A DNA stretch of 64,000 bases from the NCBI GenBank assembly GCA_938017975.1, contig CALIKQ010000006.1, positions 62,001-126,000 on the forward strand, given 5' to 3'. The notes beneath the pieces were generated by a model. It was given only the letters and a program-made list of their open reading frames with translations. It ran no database searches and had not been told where the DNA came from. Both the position numbers and the translations under genes were made by a program. Below are positions 44,930-53,243 of this stretch, one piece after another (position 1 is the first letter of the stretch; the number at the start of each line of letters is the position of its first letter). The DNA is from an uncultured Pseudomonadales bacterium (GTDB lineage Bacteria > Pseudomonadota > Gammaproteobacteria > Pseudomonadales > Azotimanducaceae).

Positions 44930-45905
44930 TTTTTCCAACTTGTCTCCCGATCGCATTCTCGATGCCATCGAGCACCTTGGCTTTCGTTGCGATGCCCGGA
45001 TTCTTGAACTCAATAGCTATGAAAACCGTGTCTTTCAAATTGGCATCGAGGATGCATTACCCCTGATCGCAAAGTTCTATCGTCCCAATCGCTGGACAAG
45101 GGACATGATTGAAGAGGAACACCTTTTTTCTGCAGAGCTATTTGATCATGGGGTCTCGGTCGTGCCCCCCGTCCGTCAAGACAACGAGTCACTCTTTGAA
45201 TATGAGGACCTTCGATACGCCATATTCTCTCGACGGGGCGGCAGAGCGCCCGCTGTGGATAGTTTAGAATGCCTCGAATCAATGGGACGCCATATCGCAT
45301 TGATTCACAACGTTGGCGGCATCAAAGGTTTCGATTATCGTCCTGAAATCAGCACTGCTGAATTTGGCGTCACCGCGCGCAATGACATTCTTAATCTTAG
45401 TTTTCTGCCGGAAACACTTAGACCTGCCTATGAGTCCGTCAGTGCGGAGGCCCTCAGGATTAGCGAGATTCAGTTTTCTCAATGCCAATACCAATCGATT
45501 CGGCTTCACGGGGATTGCCATATGGGCAATGTGCTGTGGCGAGACGATACGCCACATTTTGTCGATTTTGATGATTCACGCTCTGGCCCGGCGATACAAG
45601 ATCTGTGGATGCTGCTCTCGGGAGACCGACCCTCCCAGCTGTCACAATTGCGCGCCATTATGGAAGGCTACAATGACTTCCGAACCTTCGATCCGGCAGA
45701 ACTCAGACTCATCGAACCGTTGCGGACATTACGGCTCATGCACCAATCCGCATGGATCGCTCGACGCTGGTTGGAACCGGCTTTTCAAAGGGCATTTCCC
45801 TTCTTTGAATCAGAGCGGTATTGGTCGAACCACATTTTGGCGCTCCGGGAGCAATGTGGTGCGCTGACTGAGGAACCCCTTAATTTATGGGGTTATTCCG
45901 CTTAA
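44922..45905 (+). CDS. srkA: Stress response kinase A
   Basis: Ser/Thr protein kinase of the choline-kinase-like fold (formerly RdoA/YihE), 327 residues. The catalytic loop reads IRLHGDCHMGNVLW with the base Asp, followed by HFVDFDDSRSGPAIQD for Mg binding. ELNSYENRVFQ near residues 30-40 is the family N-terminal motif. In E. coli it protects against stress-induced death. Its 3' end overlaps the opposite-strand acyltransferase by 26 bp. Confidence 0.9.
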   Translation: MDDFSNLSPDRILDAIEHLGFRCDARILELNSYENRVFQIGIEDALPLIAKFYRPNRWTRDMIEEEHLFSAELFDHGVSVVPPVRQDNESLFEYEDLRYAIFSRRGGRAPAVDSLECLESMGRHIALIHNVGGIKGFDYRPEISTAEFGVTARNDILNLSFLPETLRPAYESVSAEALRISEIQFSQCQYQSIRLHGDCHMGNVLWRDDTPHFVDFDDSRSGPAIQDLWMLLSGDRPSQLSQLRAIMEGYNDFRTFDPAELRLIEPLRTLRLMHQSAWIARRWLEPAFQRAFPFFESERYWSNHILALREQCGALTEEPLNLWGYSA

Positions 45906-47016
45906 AAGAGCGCAGTGCGGGATTAGCGTAGATCTCCAGCCAATAAGATTGATCCTCAGCCGGGCACTGGGTGAGACGTTGCTCGAATTTTTTAGCCAGA
46001 TCTGCAGACACTTCCGCAGCCACGCCGGCGCAAAGATCCGGTTGGAGCTTTTGCGCAGCCCAATGATTGATCGGATAGAGCACCGTTTGAGACAAAATTT
46101 GCGCATCGACCGCTTTGGCGATCGATTCTAAATTTTGGAACTCACCCTCAAGCGGCTGCCCTAGCTTTAAAGCGACCCGTCCTTTGTGTCCGCTAAGTCC
46201 GAGCGCAAGACTGCGTAAATCTTCGCCAGCCGTTTTCTCATAGCCACCTGTCTCTTGGATGCAGCGAAGTTCTAGTGCCTTATGAACATCAAGGGGATCG
46301 AATTCATAGGAAAGGCACATTGGGATAATTTTCAATGCTTTAACCTTGTCGGGGAGTGGCATTTTTCGGTCGCTGAGTTGCAACATCTTCAAAACCGATT
46401 CGTCGGTCTGATCTATCGCATTCTTGGCTCGACCCTCGCTTTGGGCCAACCAGACCGAAGCCCCCTCCGTTATTTGGCTTTGAATAAACGACGAGCTGGC
46501 CACCAGGTCTCGATAGACTTCCCGGGGGTTTTCCCCGGTCCGGTTTATAAAAAAACTCTTGTTCAACCGCATCAAATCAGTGGCAAAGCGTTGCTCTACA
46601 AGGTTATCACCCACGGCAATAAAGACGGTGGGAAGGCCCGCACGGTGCAAGGCCAAATTCAGCAGCATAGAGTCCCCCGCGATATCGCGATGGTTGCTCA
46701 AAAACAAATAACCGCAACTCGGGTCTAACTGATCTATTCCTGACACATCAAAATCGTCGATGGTCTTCCTGACCAAATCTTCGACAAACCCTCTGACGAT
46801 CGATTGAAACCCAGCAATGGAGTTCGCAGGTTTCATCTGTCGGCGGAGCTGCCAGCGAATCACCGACGTCACCAGTGCAGGCCAAACCAGCATTAGCCTC
46901 GGCATTGCCCATTGTCCCATTAGTTTCAGCAACGCGGGGTCAGAGACCAAACCCTCCAGGACCTCGGAGACTTGATCATCTCGATATGGCAAATTGGAAT
47001 CCGTTAGTTGCGCCAT
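45880..47016 (-). CDS. PlsC-type 1-acylglycerol-3-phosphate acyltransferase family protein
   Basis: A 378-residue membrane-associated acyltransferase. Motif I is present in the variant form SNHRDIAGDS (HxxxxD). INRTGENPREVYRDL and VWLAQSEGRAKNA correspond to motifs II-III. The C-terminal region is longer than in canonical PlsC and matches a proteobacterial subfamily without assigned substrate. It converges on srkA and diverges from the GNAT gene with a 50-bp gap. Confidence 0.78.
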   Translation of the reverse strand: MAQLTDSNLPYRDDQVSEVLEGLVSDPALLKLMGQWAMPRLMLVWPALVTSVIRWQLRRQMKPANSIAGFQSIVRGFVEDLVRKTIDDFDVSGIDQLDPSCGYLFLSNHRDIAGDSMLLNLALHRAGLPTVFIAVGDNLVEQRFATDLMRLNKSFFINRTGENPREVYRDLVASSSFIQSQITEGASVWLAQSEGRAKNAIDQTDESVLKMLQLSDRKMPLPDKVKALKIIPMCLSYEFDPLDVHKALELRCIQETGGYEKTAGEDLRSLALGLSGHKGRVALKLGQPLEGEFQNLESIAKAVDAQILSQTVLYPINHWAAQKLQPDLCAGVAAEVSADLAKKFEQRLTQCPAEDQSYWLEIYANPALRSFKRNNPIN

Positions 47017-47066
47017 GGATTAGGACTCAGTTATGTTTGACCGCTGGCATCAGCGACCTTTTTAAT

Positions 47067-47567
47067 ATGACCGTGCTTCGACATGCAGAGACAAAGGATC
47101 TCCCTTGGCTGAACGATCTCTACAACCATTATATTCTAAAATCGACAGCGACATTCGACCTCTCCCCGCACACCGTACAGCAACGCTTAAGCTGGCTTGA
47201 GCAATTTGCGCCACACACCCCTCATCAACTTTGGATTTTGGAGGATGATGAAGAAAAAATTGGTTATGCCTCGAGTCAGCCTTTTCGTGCAAAAGCAGGT
47301 TATCAACACACTGTTGAAACGAGTATTTACCTGACGCCCCATCGGTATGGTCAAGGTTTCGGGAAAATCCTTTACGAGCGGTTGTTCTTGGAATTAGATA
47401 AAACGGAGGCCTGCGCAGCGATCGCAATGATTACCCTCCCCAACCCAGCCAGCATTCAACTTCACGCGGGTCAGGGCTTTAGACTCACTGGCAATTTGGT
47501 AGACGTGGGTCGAAAATTTGATCAAACGCTCAGCGTCTGTCTCATGCAGAGATCCAAGGCTCTATAA
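47067..47567 (+). CDS. GNAT family N-acetyltransferase
   Basis: A 166-residue acetyltransferase resembling phosphinothricin-type enzymes: VLRHAETKDLPWLNDLYNHYI at the N-terminus, acetyl-CoA loop HRYGQGFGKILYERL and NPASIQLHAGQGFRLTG. ATG 47067 begins at the family N-terminus; the frame runs further upstream to 46875 only as open sequence antisense to the acyltransferase gene. Substrate unknown. It overlaps the convergent permease gene by 26 bp. Confidence 0.8.
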   Translation: MTVLRHAETKDLPWLNDLYNHYILKSTATFDLSPHTVQQRLSWLEQFAPHTPHQLWILEDDEEKIGYASSQPFRAKAGYQHTVETSIYLTPHRYGQGFGKILYERLFLELDKTEACAAIAMITLPNPASIQLHAGQGFRLTGNLVDVGRKFDQTLSVCLMQRSKAL

Positions 47568-48297
47568 TCAACCAGAGGCCAACTGCCTGAAGGATCAGAA
47601 AAACCAGTCTTCGAACAAAAATATCAGAAATGCGCGCGAGGGTCGGTTGCATCACCACGCTCACGATGATGACCACAGGTAGGGCCAAGGCAGTTTTGAG
47701 CACCACCGCTTCGGTAAAATGATCAAAGTAAGCGCCAATCACCGCACGACTGAAAGTAGAAACAAAAAATACTGCAAGCAATGTCAGCCGAATGACGGCT
47801 ACTGCCACCGGTTGCCGATACAGAAAAAAAGCGATCGGTGCCCCTGCGGCACTATAAATTCCGCCGAAGAAGCCGCCTAGGAATCCCACCGCCAGCGCTG
47901 AGCCATTTGACGAACGCTCAGACCATGGCTCAGGCGAGAGCATCATCACAACGCCAGCGACAATCACCATGACACCAAGCACGATTTTCAGAGCACTTTC
48001 CAAAACGGCAGAGAATGCATCGAGCAGCAAGAACCCCATAATTAGACTGGGAACGAGACCGAGCACGACCCACCCAAAAAGCCTTGGGTCAAAACGCTGG
48101 GGCGTTGATTGGAGCACTAAAACAGTATTGACCATCGATAAAATAGAAATGATCGCCGCCGACTCAAGAATAGGCAGCAATCCCAGCGCCGTTGTGAGGG
48201 CAACAATGATCAATCCCATCGCAAACCCTGTAACCGTTTGAATGACCGCGGCCATTGCAACGATAAAAAGAAAAACGCCTATCCCGCCTAATTCCAT
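47542..48297 (-). CDS. TSUP (TauE/SafE) family permease
   Basis: A 251-residue integral membrane protein with about eight helices. Typical features are VTGFAMGLIIVALTT near residue 25 and LAVGFLGGFFGGIYSAAGAPIAFF in the middle, the two internal repeats of TSUP transporters. Members export sulfite, sulfoacetate or related anions. The substrate here is not determinable; a sulfotransferase is 20 kb away, which proves nothing. Confidence 0.82.
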   Translation of the reverse strand: MELGGIGVFLFIVAMAAVIQTVTGFAMGLIIVALTTALGLLPILESAAIISILSMVNTVLVLQSTPQRFDPRLFGWVVLGLVPSLIMGFLLLDAFSAVLESALKIVLGVMVIVAGVVMMLSPEPWSERSSNGSALAVGFLGGFFGGIYSAAGAPIAFFLYRQPVAVAVIRLTLLAVFFVSTFSRAVIGAYFDHFTEAVVLKTALALPVVIIVSVVMQPTLARISDIFVRRLVFLILQAVGLWLIIEPWISA

Positions 48298-48345
48298 CCT
48301 GAATTTTCCGTTAAACTACGACTACTTTTGTTATCAGTCATCAAA

Positions 48346-49128
48346 ATGGACCTAGCACTTTCCCAACGCACCGTTTTTATCAGCGGCAGTCATCGCGGGA
48401 CCGGACTCGTGATTGCCGAGCGCTTTTTACAGGAGGGCGCTCGCGTGATTGTACACGCCCCAGAACCTGCGATGTTAGCGGACCTCGACCCGCGATTTGA
48501 CCTTCGAGTGACTGGGCCCTTATGGAATGATGAGGGCGCTCACTCAGTGATCGAGGCCGTCAAAGCACTCACCCCTGAGCTAGATGTACTCGTGAACAAT
48601 TATGGGACAGCAGCGAAGGGCGAATGGCTTGATACAACCAGCGATCAGTGGCGAGACATGTACGAGCATAACGTCCTGAGCGTCAGTCGTCTTACCCAAG
48701 GCCTGCTTCCAAAGCTTAAAGCTTCGAATCAAGCCAGGGTCATTAATCTTGGAACGATTGGCTCAACCCGACCAAATGCGACCATGCCGCATTACTACGC
48801 ATCAAAGGGTGCCCTGGCAAATTTAACAGCTGGCCTTGCCAAAGCGCTCGCGGGGGATGGCGTGACCGTTAACCTCGTCTCCCCTGGACTTATCAGGACA
48901 CCCGAGGTCGAGGCCGCCTATCTTAAGATCGCGCAGAAACGCGGCTGGGGAGATACTTTTGAAGCCGCAGAAGCATCAATTGCGGAGCACTATTTTGAAA
49001 ACCCCTTGGGCCGAATTGCTACTCGAGAGGAGGTTGCCGACCTTGTTGTCTTTTTAGCCTCGGCGCGTGCCAGCTTTATTAACGGACAAAACATTGCCGT
49101 CGATGGTGGTGCTCTTGGCATTGTCTAA
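48346..49128 (+). CDS. SDR family oxidoreductase
   Basis: A 260-residue short-chain dehydrogenase/reductase. The nucleotide site is SGSHRGTG, followed by VNNYG (NNAG variant), the catalytic LGTIGS (Ser) and YYASKGA (YxxxK), and SPGLIRTPEVEA. The frame opens at 48328, but ATG 48346 starts at the family N-terminus. Substrate unknown; it sits before hemJ by 14 bp and may be co-transcribed with it. Confidence 0.83.
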   Translation: MDLALSQRTVFISGSHRGTGLVIAERFLQEGARVIVHAPEPAMLADLDPRFDLRVTGPLWNDEGAHSVIEAVKALTPELDVLVNNYGTAAKGEWLDTTSDQWRDMYEHNVLSVSRLTQGLLPKLKASNQARVINLGTIGSTRPNATMPHYYASKGALANLTAGLAKALAGDGVTVNLVSPGLIRTPEVEAAYLKIAQKRGWGDTFEAAEASIAEHYFENPLGRIATREEVADLVVFLASARASFINGQNIAVDGGALGIV

Positions 49129-49142
49129 GGATTAGATCGATT

Positions 49143-49556
49143 ATGTTATGGACTAAGGTTTTTCATTTGTTATTCGTGATCGCTTGGATGGCCGGCGCTT
49201 TCTATCTTCCCAGAATACTCGTGCACTACGTCGAGGGCCAAGCCAATGGAGAGGACACTCGGCGGCTCGTTATCATGGCTCAGAAACTTTCAAAGTTTTC
49301 CTCGGTGATGATGATTCTTGCGATCGCACCTGGCCTAATGCTTTGGCTTTACTATGGCTTTCGCGGATCTTGGTTGGTCTGGAAGCTCGGACTCGTAGCG
49401 GGCCTCATCGTGTATCAACTCCAGTCTTTAAGGTACGTTCAACAAATGACCCGCGGAGAGGTCATTCGAACATCACTCTTTTTCAGGGTCTACAATGAAG
49501 CGGCGCTCCTGCTGTTAGTTCCTATTCTGATTTTGGTGGTGGTTAAGCCATTTTGA
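49143..49556 (+). CDS. hemJ: HemJ-family protoporphyrinogen oxidase
   Basis: A 137-residue membrane protein with four helices. The N-terminal LWTKVFHLLFVIAWMAGAFYLPR and the later WLVWKLGLVAGLIVYQLQ carry the conserved His and Lys of HemJ, which oxidises protoporphyrinogen IX in heme synthesis. Gammaproteobacteria otherwise often use HemG. The family was formerly called UPF0093/CopD-like. Confidence 0.8.
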   Translation: MLWTKVFHLLFVIAWMAGAFYLPRILVHYVEGQANGEDTRRLVIMAQKLSKFSSVMMILAIAPGLMLWLYYGFRGSWLVWKLGLVAGLIVYQLQSLRYVQQMTRGEVIRTSLFFRVYNEAALLLLVPILILVVVKPF

Positions 49557-49749
49557 GCGGATTGTGCTGCAAACCCCTTGTGTTTTTTGGAGTTTGTTTG
49601 AAGGCTCCAGCGTTCAAGCCCGTCGAAGAGTAACGCCGCCATTTCTGATATCCTTTAACCACTGTTTCTGACAACCGTAAGCGCGATGCCACTCAAAAAT
49701 ACACCCGCTTACAACCTGTTTATGACTTGCTTGCGAAATAGGCTGTCCC
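49557..49749. other. 193-bp intergenic gap before syd
   Basis: An imperfect inverted repeat (CAAACCCC from 49570, GGAGTTTG ending 49596) surrounds a T-rich loop; it is too weak to be called a terminator. No convincing promoter was identified for syd-aroA. Confidence 0.3.
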
Positions 49750-50313
49750 GTGATTGATCGACAACTTTTCAACATTACCGAATCAGCGCTTTCTGGCAGT
49801 GGCAATCGCGTTTTCAAAACGTCTCTGGATGACTGGGAATCACCCTGTGAATATTTACGCGATACCCGCAGCAGTTTTTGGAGGCCCATTCCTCAAGCAC
49901 CCAAAATGTCCTTCGAGGGTTTCGAGCGCGCCATAGAAATGCCTATACATGAAGCCATTAAAGAATTTTACTGTAGCTTTTGGTCGGGCACTCTGCCTGG
50001 CATCTACGCCGGTAGACCGATTTCGCTGATTCAAATTTGGAATCAAGACGACTTTGACCGACTCATCTCAAATCTCGTCGGCCATTATCTCGCACAGAAA
50101 CGCGCCAATATTCCATTTTCTGTTTTTATCGGCACGCCAGATGACGATGATGAACTCAGCTTAAGTCTTGATAATCAAAGCGGCAAAATATTTTTAGAAC
50201 GCCCGGGCCAGGGGCTTGTTGAACAGATTGCGCCGTCCTTAACAAACTTTTTAGAGCAATTTTCACTACAAGCGCATCGGCTCGACCCAATGGAGCTTCC
50301 CGCAAATGTCTGA
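49750..50313 (+). CDS. syd: SecY-interacting protein Syd
   Basis: A 187-residue protein matching Syd, which binds SecY and helps monitor the translocon. Matching stretches are EMPIHEAIKEFYCSFWSG, ISLIQIWNQDDFDRLISNLVGH and LSLDNQSGKIFLERPG. It starts with GTG 49750 and overlaps aroA by 8 bp. Syd is known mainly from gammaproteobacteria, which supports the taxonomic guess. Confidence 0.82.
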   Translation: MIDRQLFNITESALSGSGNRVFKTSLDDWESPCEYLRDTRSSFWRPIPQAPKMSFEGFERAIEMPIHEAIKEFYCSFWSGTLPGIYAGRPISLIQIWNQDDFDRLISNLVGHYLAQKRANIPFSVFIGTPDDDDELSLSLDNQSGKIFLERPGQGLVEQIAPSLTNFLEQFSLQAHRLDPMELPANV

Positions 50314-51595
50314 GACTTTAACCCTAACACCCATTAAGCACGCGACGGGTCAGATCGTATTGCCAGGATCGAAGAGCTTAACCAACCGCATATTGCTCTT
50401 GGCCGCCATCGCAGAGGGCAATACTGATATCAGCAATCTACTGATCAGCGAAGACACCCAACATATGGTTCAGGCGCTGCGGCAATTGGGCGTATCAATA
50501 AACCTCGATGAGCGCGCCGCGCACGCCCGAGTACAAGGCTTGGGCCATTTGTTCCCACCGTCGACGGAGGTGCGATCGCTATCGCTCGGCAATGCGGGCA
50601 CCGCCATTCGACCGCTCACCGCCATGCTTTCAATGGCTCAAGGCACTTTTCTCGTTGATGGGGACGCCTACATGCGAGAAAGGCCGATTGCGCATCTGAT
50701 CGAAGCCCTGCAGCAAATCGGCGCTGACATTCACTATCTTGATCAACCAGGCTATCCACCGTTCAAAATTAACAATGCTGATATTCTGGGTGGCAAGGTC
50801 CAACTTGATGGTCGATTATCCAGTCAGTATTTGACCGCCTTGTTAATGAGCCTGCCACTGGCTCCGCAAGACAGTCAGATCGACATCATCGGCGACCTTG
50901 TTTCAAAACCCTATATCGACATCACCAGAGCGGTGATGCAACGTTTCGGCGTTGAGACCCATCATGATCAGTATCGATCTTTTCACATACCCGGCGACCA
51001 AACTTACAAAAGCCCAGGAAAAATGCTGGTCGAGGGTGACGCAAGCACAGCCAGTTACTTTCTCGCAGCCGGCGCAATTCGAGGAGAGGTCACGGTGCAC
51101 GGCATCGGTCAAAATTCACTGCAAGGGGACGTAGATTTCGTTAACGTCCTCGCACAAATGGGCGCAAGGATTGAAATTCTCGATAGTTCGGTCCACGTTG
51201 CCTCAACCGGTCACCTCAAAGGCATTGATATCGATCTCAACCATATTCCGGATGCTGCAATGACGGTCGCGGTTGTCGCCCTTTTTGCAAAGGGCCGGAC
51301 AACGATCCGAAATATCTATAATTGGCGCATCAAAGAAACCGATCGGATGTCTGCCATGGCAGCTGAACTCCAGAAAGTCGGCGCCGACGTCACCGTCGGA
51401 GAAGACAGCATCTCCATCCTACCCCCCGATAAATTACAGCCGGCTGAGATCGAGACCTATGGAGATCACCGTATGGCCATGTGCTTTTCGCTCATTGCGA
51501 TGAGTAACAGTTCAGTGACGATTAAGGCACCTGAAGTAACCGCTAAAACTTTTCCCGATTATTTCACTGTTTTCGATTCGATCTGCCATCGTTAA
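50306..51595 (+). CDS. aroA: 3-phosphoshikimate 1-carboxyvinyltransferase (EPSP synthase)
   Basis: Sixth step of the shikimate pathway; 429 residues. LPGSKSLTNRILLLAAIAEG, GNAGTAIRPLTAML (the glyphosate-sensitive class I context), RMRERPIAHLI-like and YGDHRMAMCFSL are present. The E. coli-like class I pattern (QYLTALLMSLPLA) is clear. ATG 50306 lies inside syd. aroB and aroK are found 9 kb away on the other strand, so three shikimate genes share the window without forming one operon. Confidence 0.95.
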   Translation: MSETLTLTPIKHATGQIVLPGSKSLTNRILLLAAIAEGNTDISNLLISEDTQHMVQALRQLGVSINLDERAAHARVQGLGHLFPPSTEVRSLSLGNAGTAIRPLTAMLSMAQGTFLVDGDAYMRERPIAHLIEALQQIGADIHYLDQPGYPPFKINNADILGGKVQLDGRLSSQYLTALLMSLPLAPQDSQIDIIGDLVSKPYIDITRAVMQRFGVETHHDQYRSFHIPGDQTYKSPGKMLVEGDASTASYFLAAGAIRGEVTVHGIGQNSLQGDVDFVNVLAQMGARIEILDSSVHVASTGHLKGIDIDLNHIPDAAMTVAVVALFAKGRTTIRNIYNWRIKETDRMSAMAAELQKVGADVTVGEDSISILPPDKLQPAEIETYGDHRMAMCFSLIAMSNSSVTIKAPEVTAKTFPDYFTVFDSICHR

Positions 51596-51658
51596 GCATC
51601 ATCAGATCGCCGATCAACAGCGCTGTCTGGAGATGGCGAGCGTCTAAACTACAAGCGA

Positions 51659-52636
51659 TCATCCCAACAAATGAGAGACCGCATCACGTTCCTCTTGAAG
51701 CTCCTGCTCGGTTAGCGTCATACGAGATCGTGAAAACTCATTGATTTCGAGTCCCTGAACAATCCGCCAGGCGCCTTCCTCACACTGGCACGGGAAACTA
51801 TAAATTAAGCCCGGCTCGATTTCGTAACTTCCGTCTGAATAGACACCCATCGAGACGATCTCCCCTTGACTCCCTAGAGACCAATCGCGCATGTGCTCGA
51901 TCGCCGCATTGGCCGCACTGGCAGCACTGGATAACCCTCTCGCTTCGATGATTGCAGCGCCTCTCTGCTGAACCGTAGGAATAAAGGCGTCAGCGATCCA
52001 CGCCGAATCAACTAAATCAGGGGCCGCTTTGCCGGCGACCGTTGCATGGAAAATATCTGGGTACTGGGTCGCAGAGTGGTTGCCCCAAATCGCCAAACCC
52101 TTTACATCATTGACATGAAAACCCGTTTTTTGAGCCAATTGGGTTGAGGCCCGATTGTGATCAAGGCGCGTCATCGCAGTAAATTGCGTCGGGTCTAGCC
52201 CCGGTGCGTTACGCTGGGCGATCAGACAATTGGTGTTGGCCGGATTACCCACGACCAAAACCTTTACATCGCGGTCTGCTTTCGCATCAAGCGCTTTGCC
52301 TTGAACGGAAAAAATTTGCGCATTGGCTTCGAGCAAGTCTTTCCGCTCCATACCAGGACCACGAGGCCTTGAGCCCACCAACAAAGCGTAAGCGACGCCA
52401 TTGAAGGCTTCCTCTGGATCGTCTGTGGCCAAAATACTTTCAAGCAAAGGGAACGCGCAATCTTCGAGCTCCATAACCACGCCCCCCAAGGCACCCATCG
52501 CTGGTGGTATCTCCAACAACTGCAGTATCACTGGTTGATCAGCGCCCAACATCTGGCCCGAAGCAATGCGGAACAATAGCGAATAACTGATCTGTCCAGC
52601 TGCACCAGTAACGGCGACTTTAACGGCGGGTTTCAT
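51659..52636 (-). CDS. mdh: Malate dehydrogenase
   Basis: NAD-dependent TCA-cycle enzyme of 325 residues of the cytosolic (type with [16 protein letters not shown]) lineage. [14 protein letters not shown] gives the substrate Arg, [13 protein letters not shown] binds the cofactor, and [11 protein letters not shown] carries the catalytic His. It converges with aroA across a 63-bp gap without a hairpin-T terminator. Confidence 0.95.
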   Translation of the reverse strand: MKPAVKVAVTGAAGQISYSLLFRIASGQMLGADQPVILQLLEIPPAMGALGGVVMELEDCAFPLLESILATDDPEEAFNGVAYALLVGSRPRGPGMERKDLLEANAQIFSVQGKALDAKADRDVKVLVVGNPANTNCLIAQRNAPGLDPTQFTAMTRLDHNRASTQLAQKTGFHVNDVKGLAIWGNHSATQYPDIFHATVAGKAAPDLVDSAWIADAFIPTVQQRGAAIIEARGLSSAASAANAAIEHMRDWSLGSQGEIVSMGVYSDGSYEIEPGLIYSFPCQCEEGAWRIVQGLEINEFSRSRMTLTEQELQEERDAVSHLLG

Positions 52637-52691
52637 TTTAGAGCGACTCCTCAGACATTAATTGATAGTGGCGGCCTGCGCCTGGGCGGGC

Positions 52692-52700
52692 AGTATAACA
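52692..52700 (-). promoter_or_regulatory. Extended -10 promoter of mdh
   Basis: On the minus strand TGTTATACT (52700 to 52692) is identical to the extended -10 of argS, 55 bases before the mdh ATG. Confidence 0.5.
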
Positions 52701-52830
52701 CCCTTTTTTTGACCAAAAGCGGGTCGAATGTTCATCTGGACCCAAGCATTGGGAATCAGGTTCTATCCGACAGGGCCAAAATTCCGACTGCGGCGAACAT
52801 TCAGGAAATCTCCATTCTTCCGGTCCGGCA

Positions 52831-52861
52831 ATAAATTCTAATTAAAACAATTATTTATAGA
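52831..52861. other. AT-rich inverted repeat between mdh and gltB
   Basis: A 30-base AT-rich block with ATAAAT and ATTTAT as arms lies upstream of the gltB promoter. It could be a binding site for a nucleoid protein or regulator such as Lrp or IHF; no direct evidence. Confidence 0.35.
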
Positions 52862-52892
52862 CTTTTTAACACGCTCAAAGGCCCCAAGAAGG

Positions 52893-52920
52893 TTGACTTT
52901 GCACACCGCTTTGCTATTGT
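52893..52920 (+). promoter_or_regulatory. Promoter of gltBD
   Basis: TTGACT at 52893-52898, a 16-bp spacer and TATTGT at 52915-52920 preceded by TGC (extended -10). It would start transcription near 52927, leaving a leader of over 300 bases before gltB. Confidence 0.55.
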
Positions 52921-52926
52921 TTGCGG

Positions 52927-53243
52927 TCCTCTGGGACTGGCCACCAAAATCATTAAGTTCGGTGACCATCCCTCGGAAAAGCGCGGGGCATTACACTCAG
53001 CACCGCACTCAGGTTTCGTGTGTGTTAGGTTCAAAAGACCCAAGGCACAACGATCGGTTGCTGATTCAAATACGATCCGGCTTTTCGCCCAATGCGGTTG
53101 CGAACCTGCTGAGTATCTCATGAAGCCCGTGTCTTCTGTCACAGCTTTCGCTTCGGCTATGTCCGAGAGCCAATCAGTGACTCAACGCGTAACAGATTTT
53201 AAAAAGACCTACCGCCCCAGCGGGTGAGATTTTGGATATTAAA
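52927..53243 (+). promoter_or_regulatory. Long 5' leader of gltB (putative)
   Basis: About 317 bases between the inferred start and the gltB ATG. It contains a short hairpin (GTCC 52926-52929 with GGAC 52934-52937) and a longer one with one mismatch (GGCCACC 52939-52945, GGTGACC 52961-52967). No known riboswitch core was recognised. A 22-codon frame (53160-53227) lies just before gltB but lacks a good ribosome site. Confidence 0.35.

Noticed and set aside
52675-52710. Terminator formed by a GC-rich stretch and the T-tract near 52703
   Set aside because: The possible stem is only about 4 bp and is separated from the T-tract; the same region holds the mdh promoter.
53160-53227. 22-codon leader peptide gene before gltB
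   Set aside because: No ribosome site and no repeated Glu/Gln or other regulatory codons; kept only as a note on the leader.
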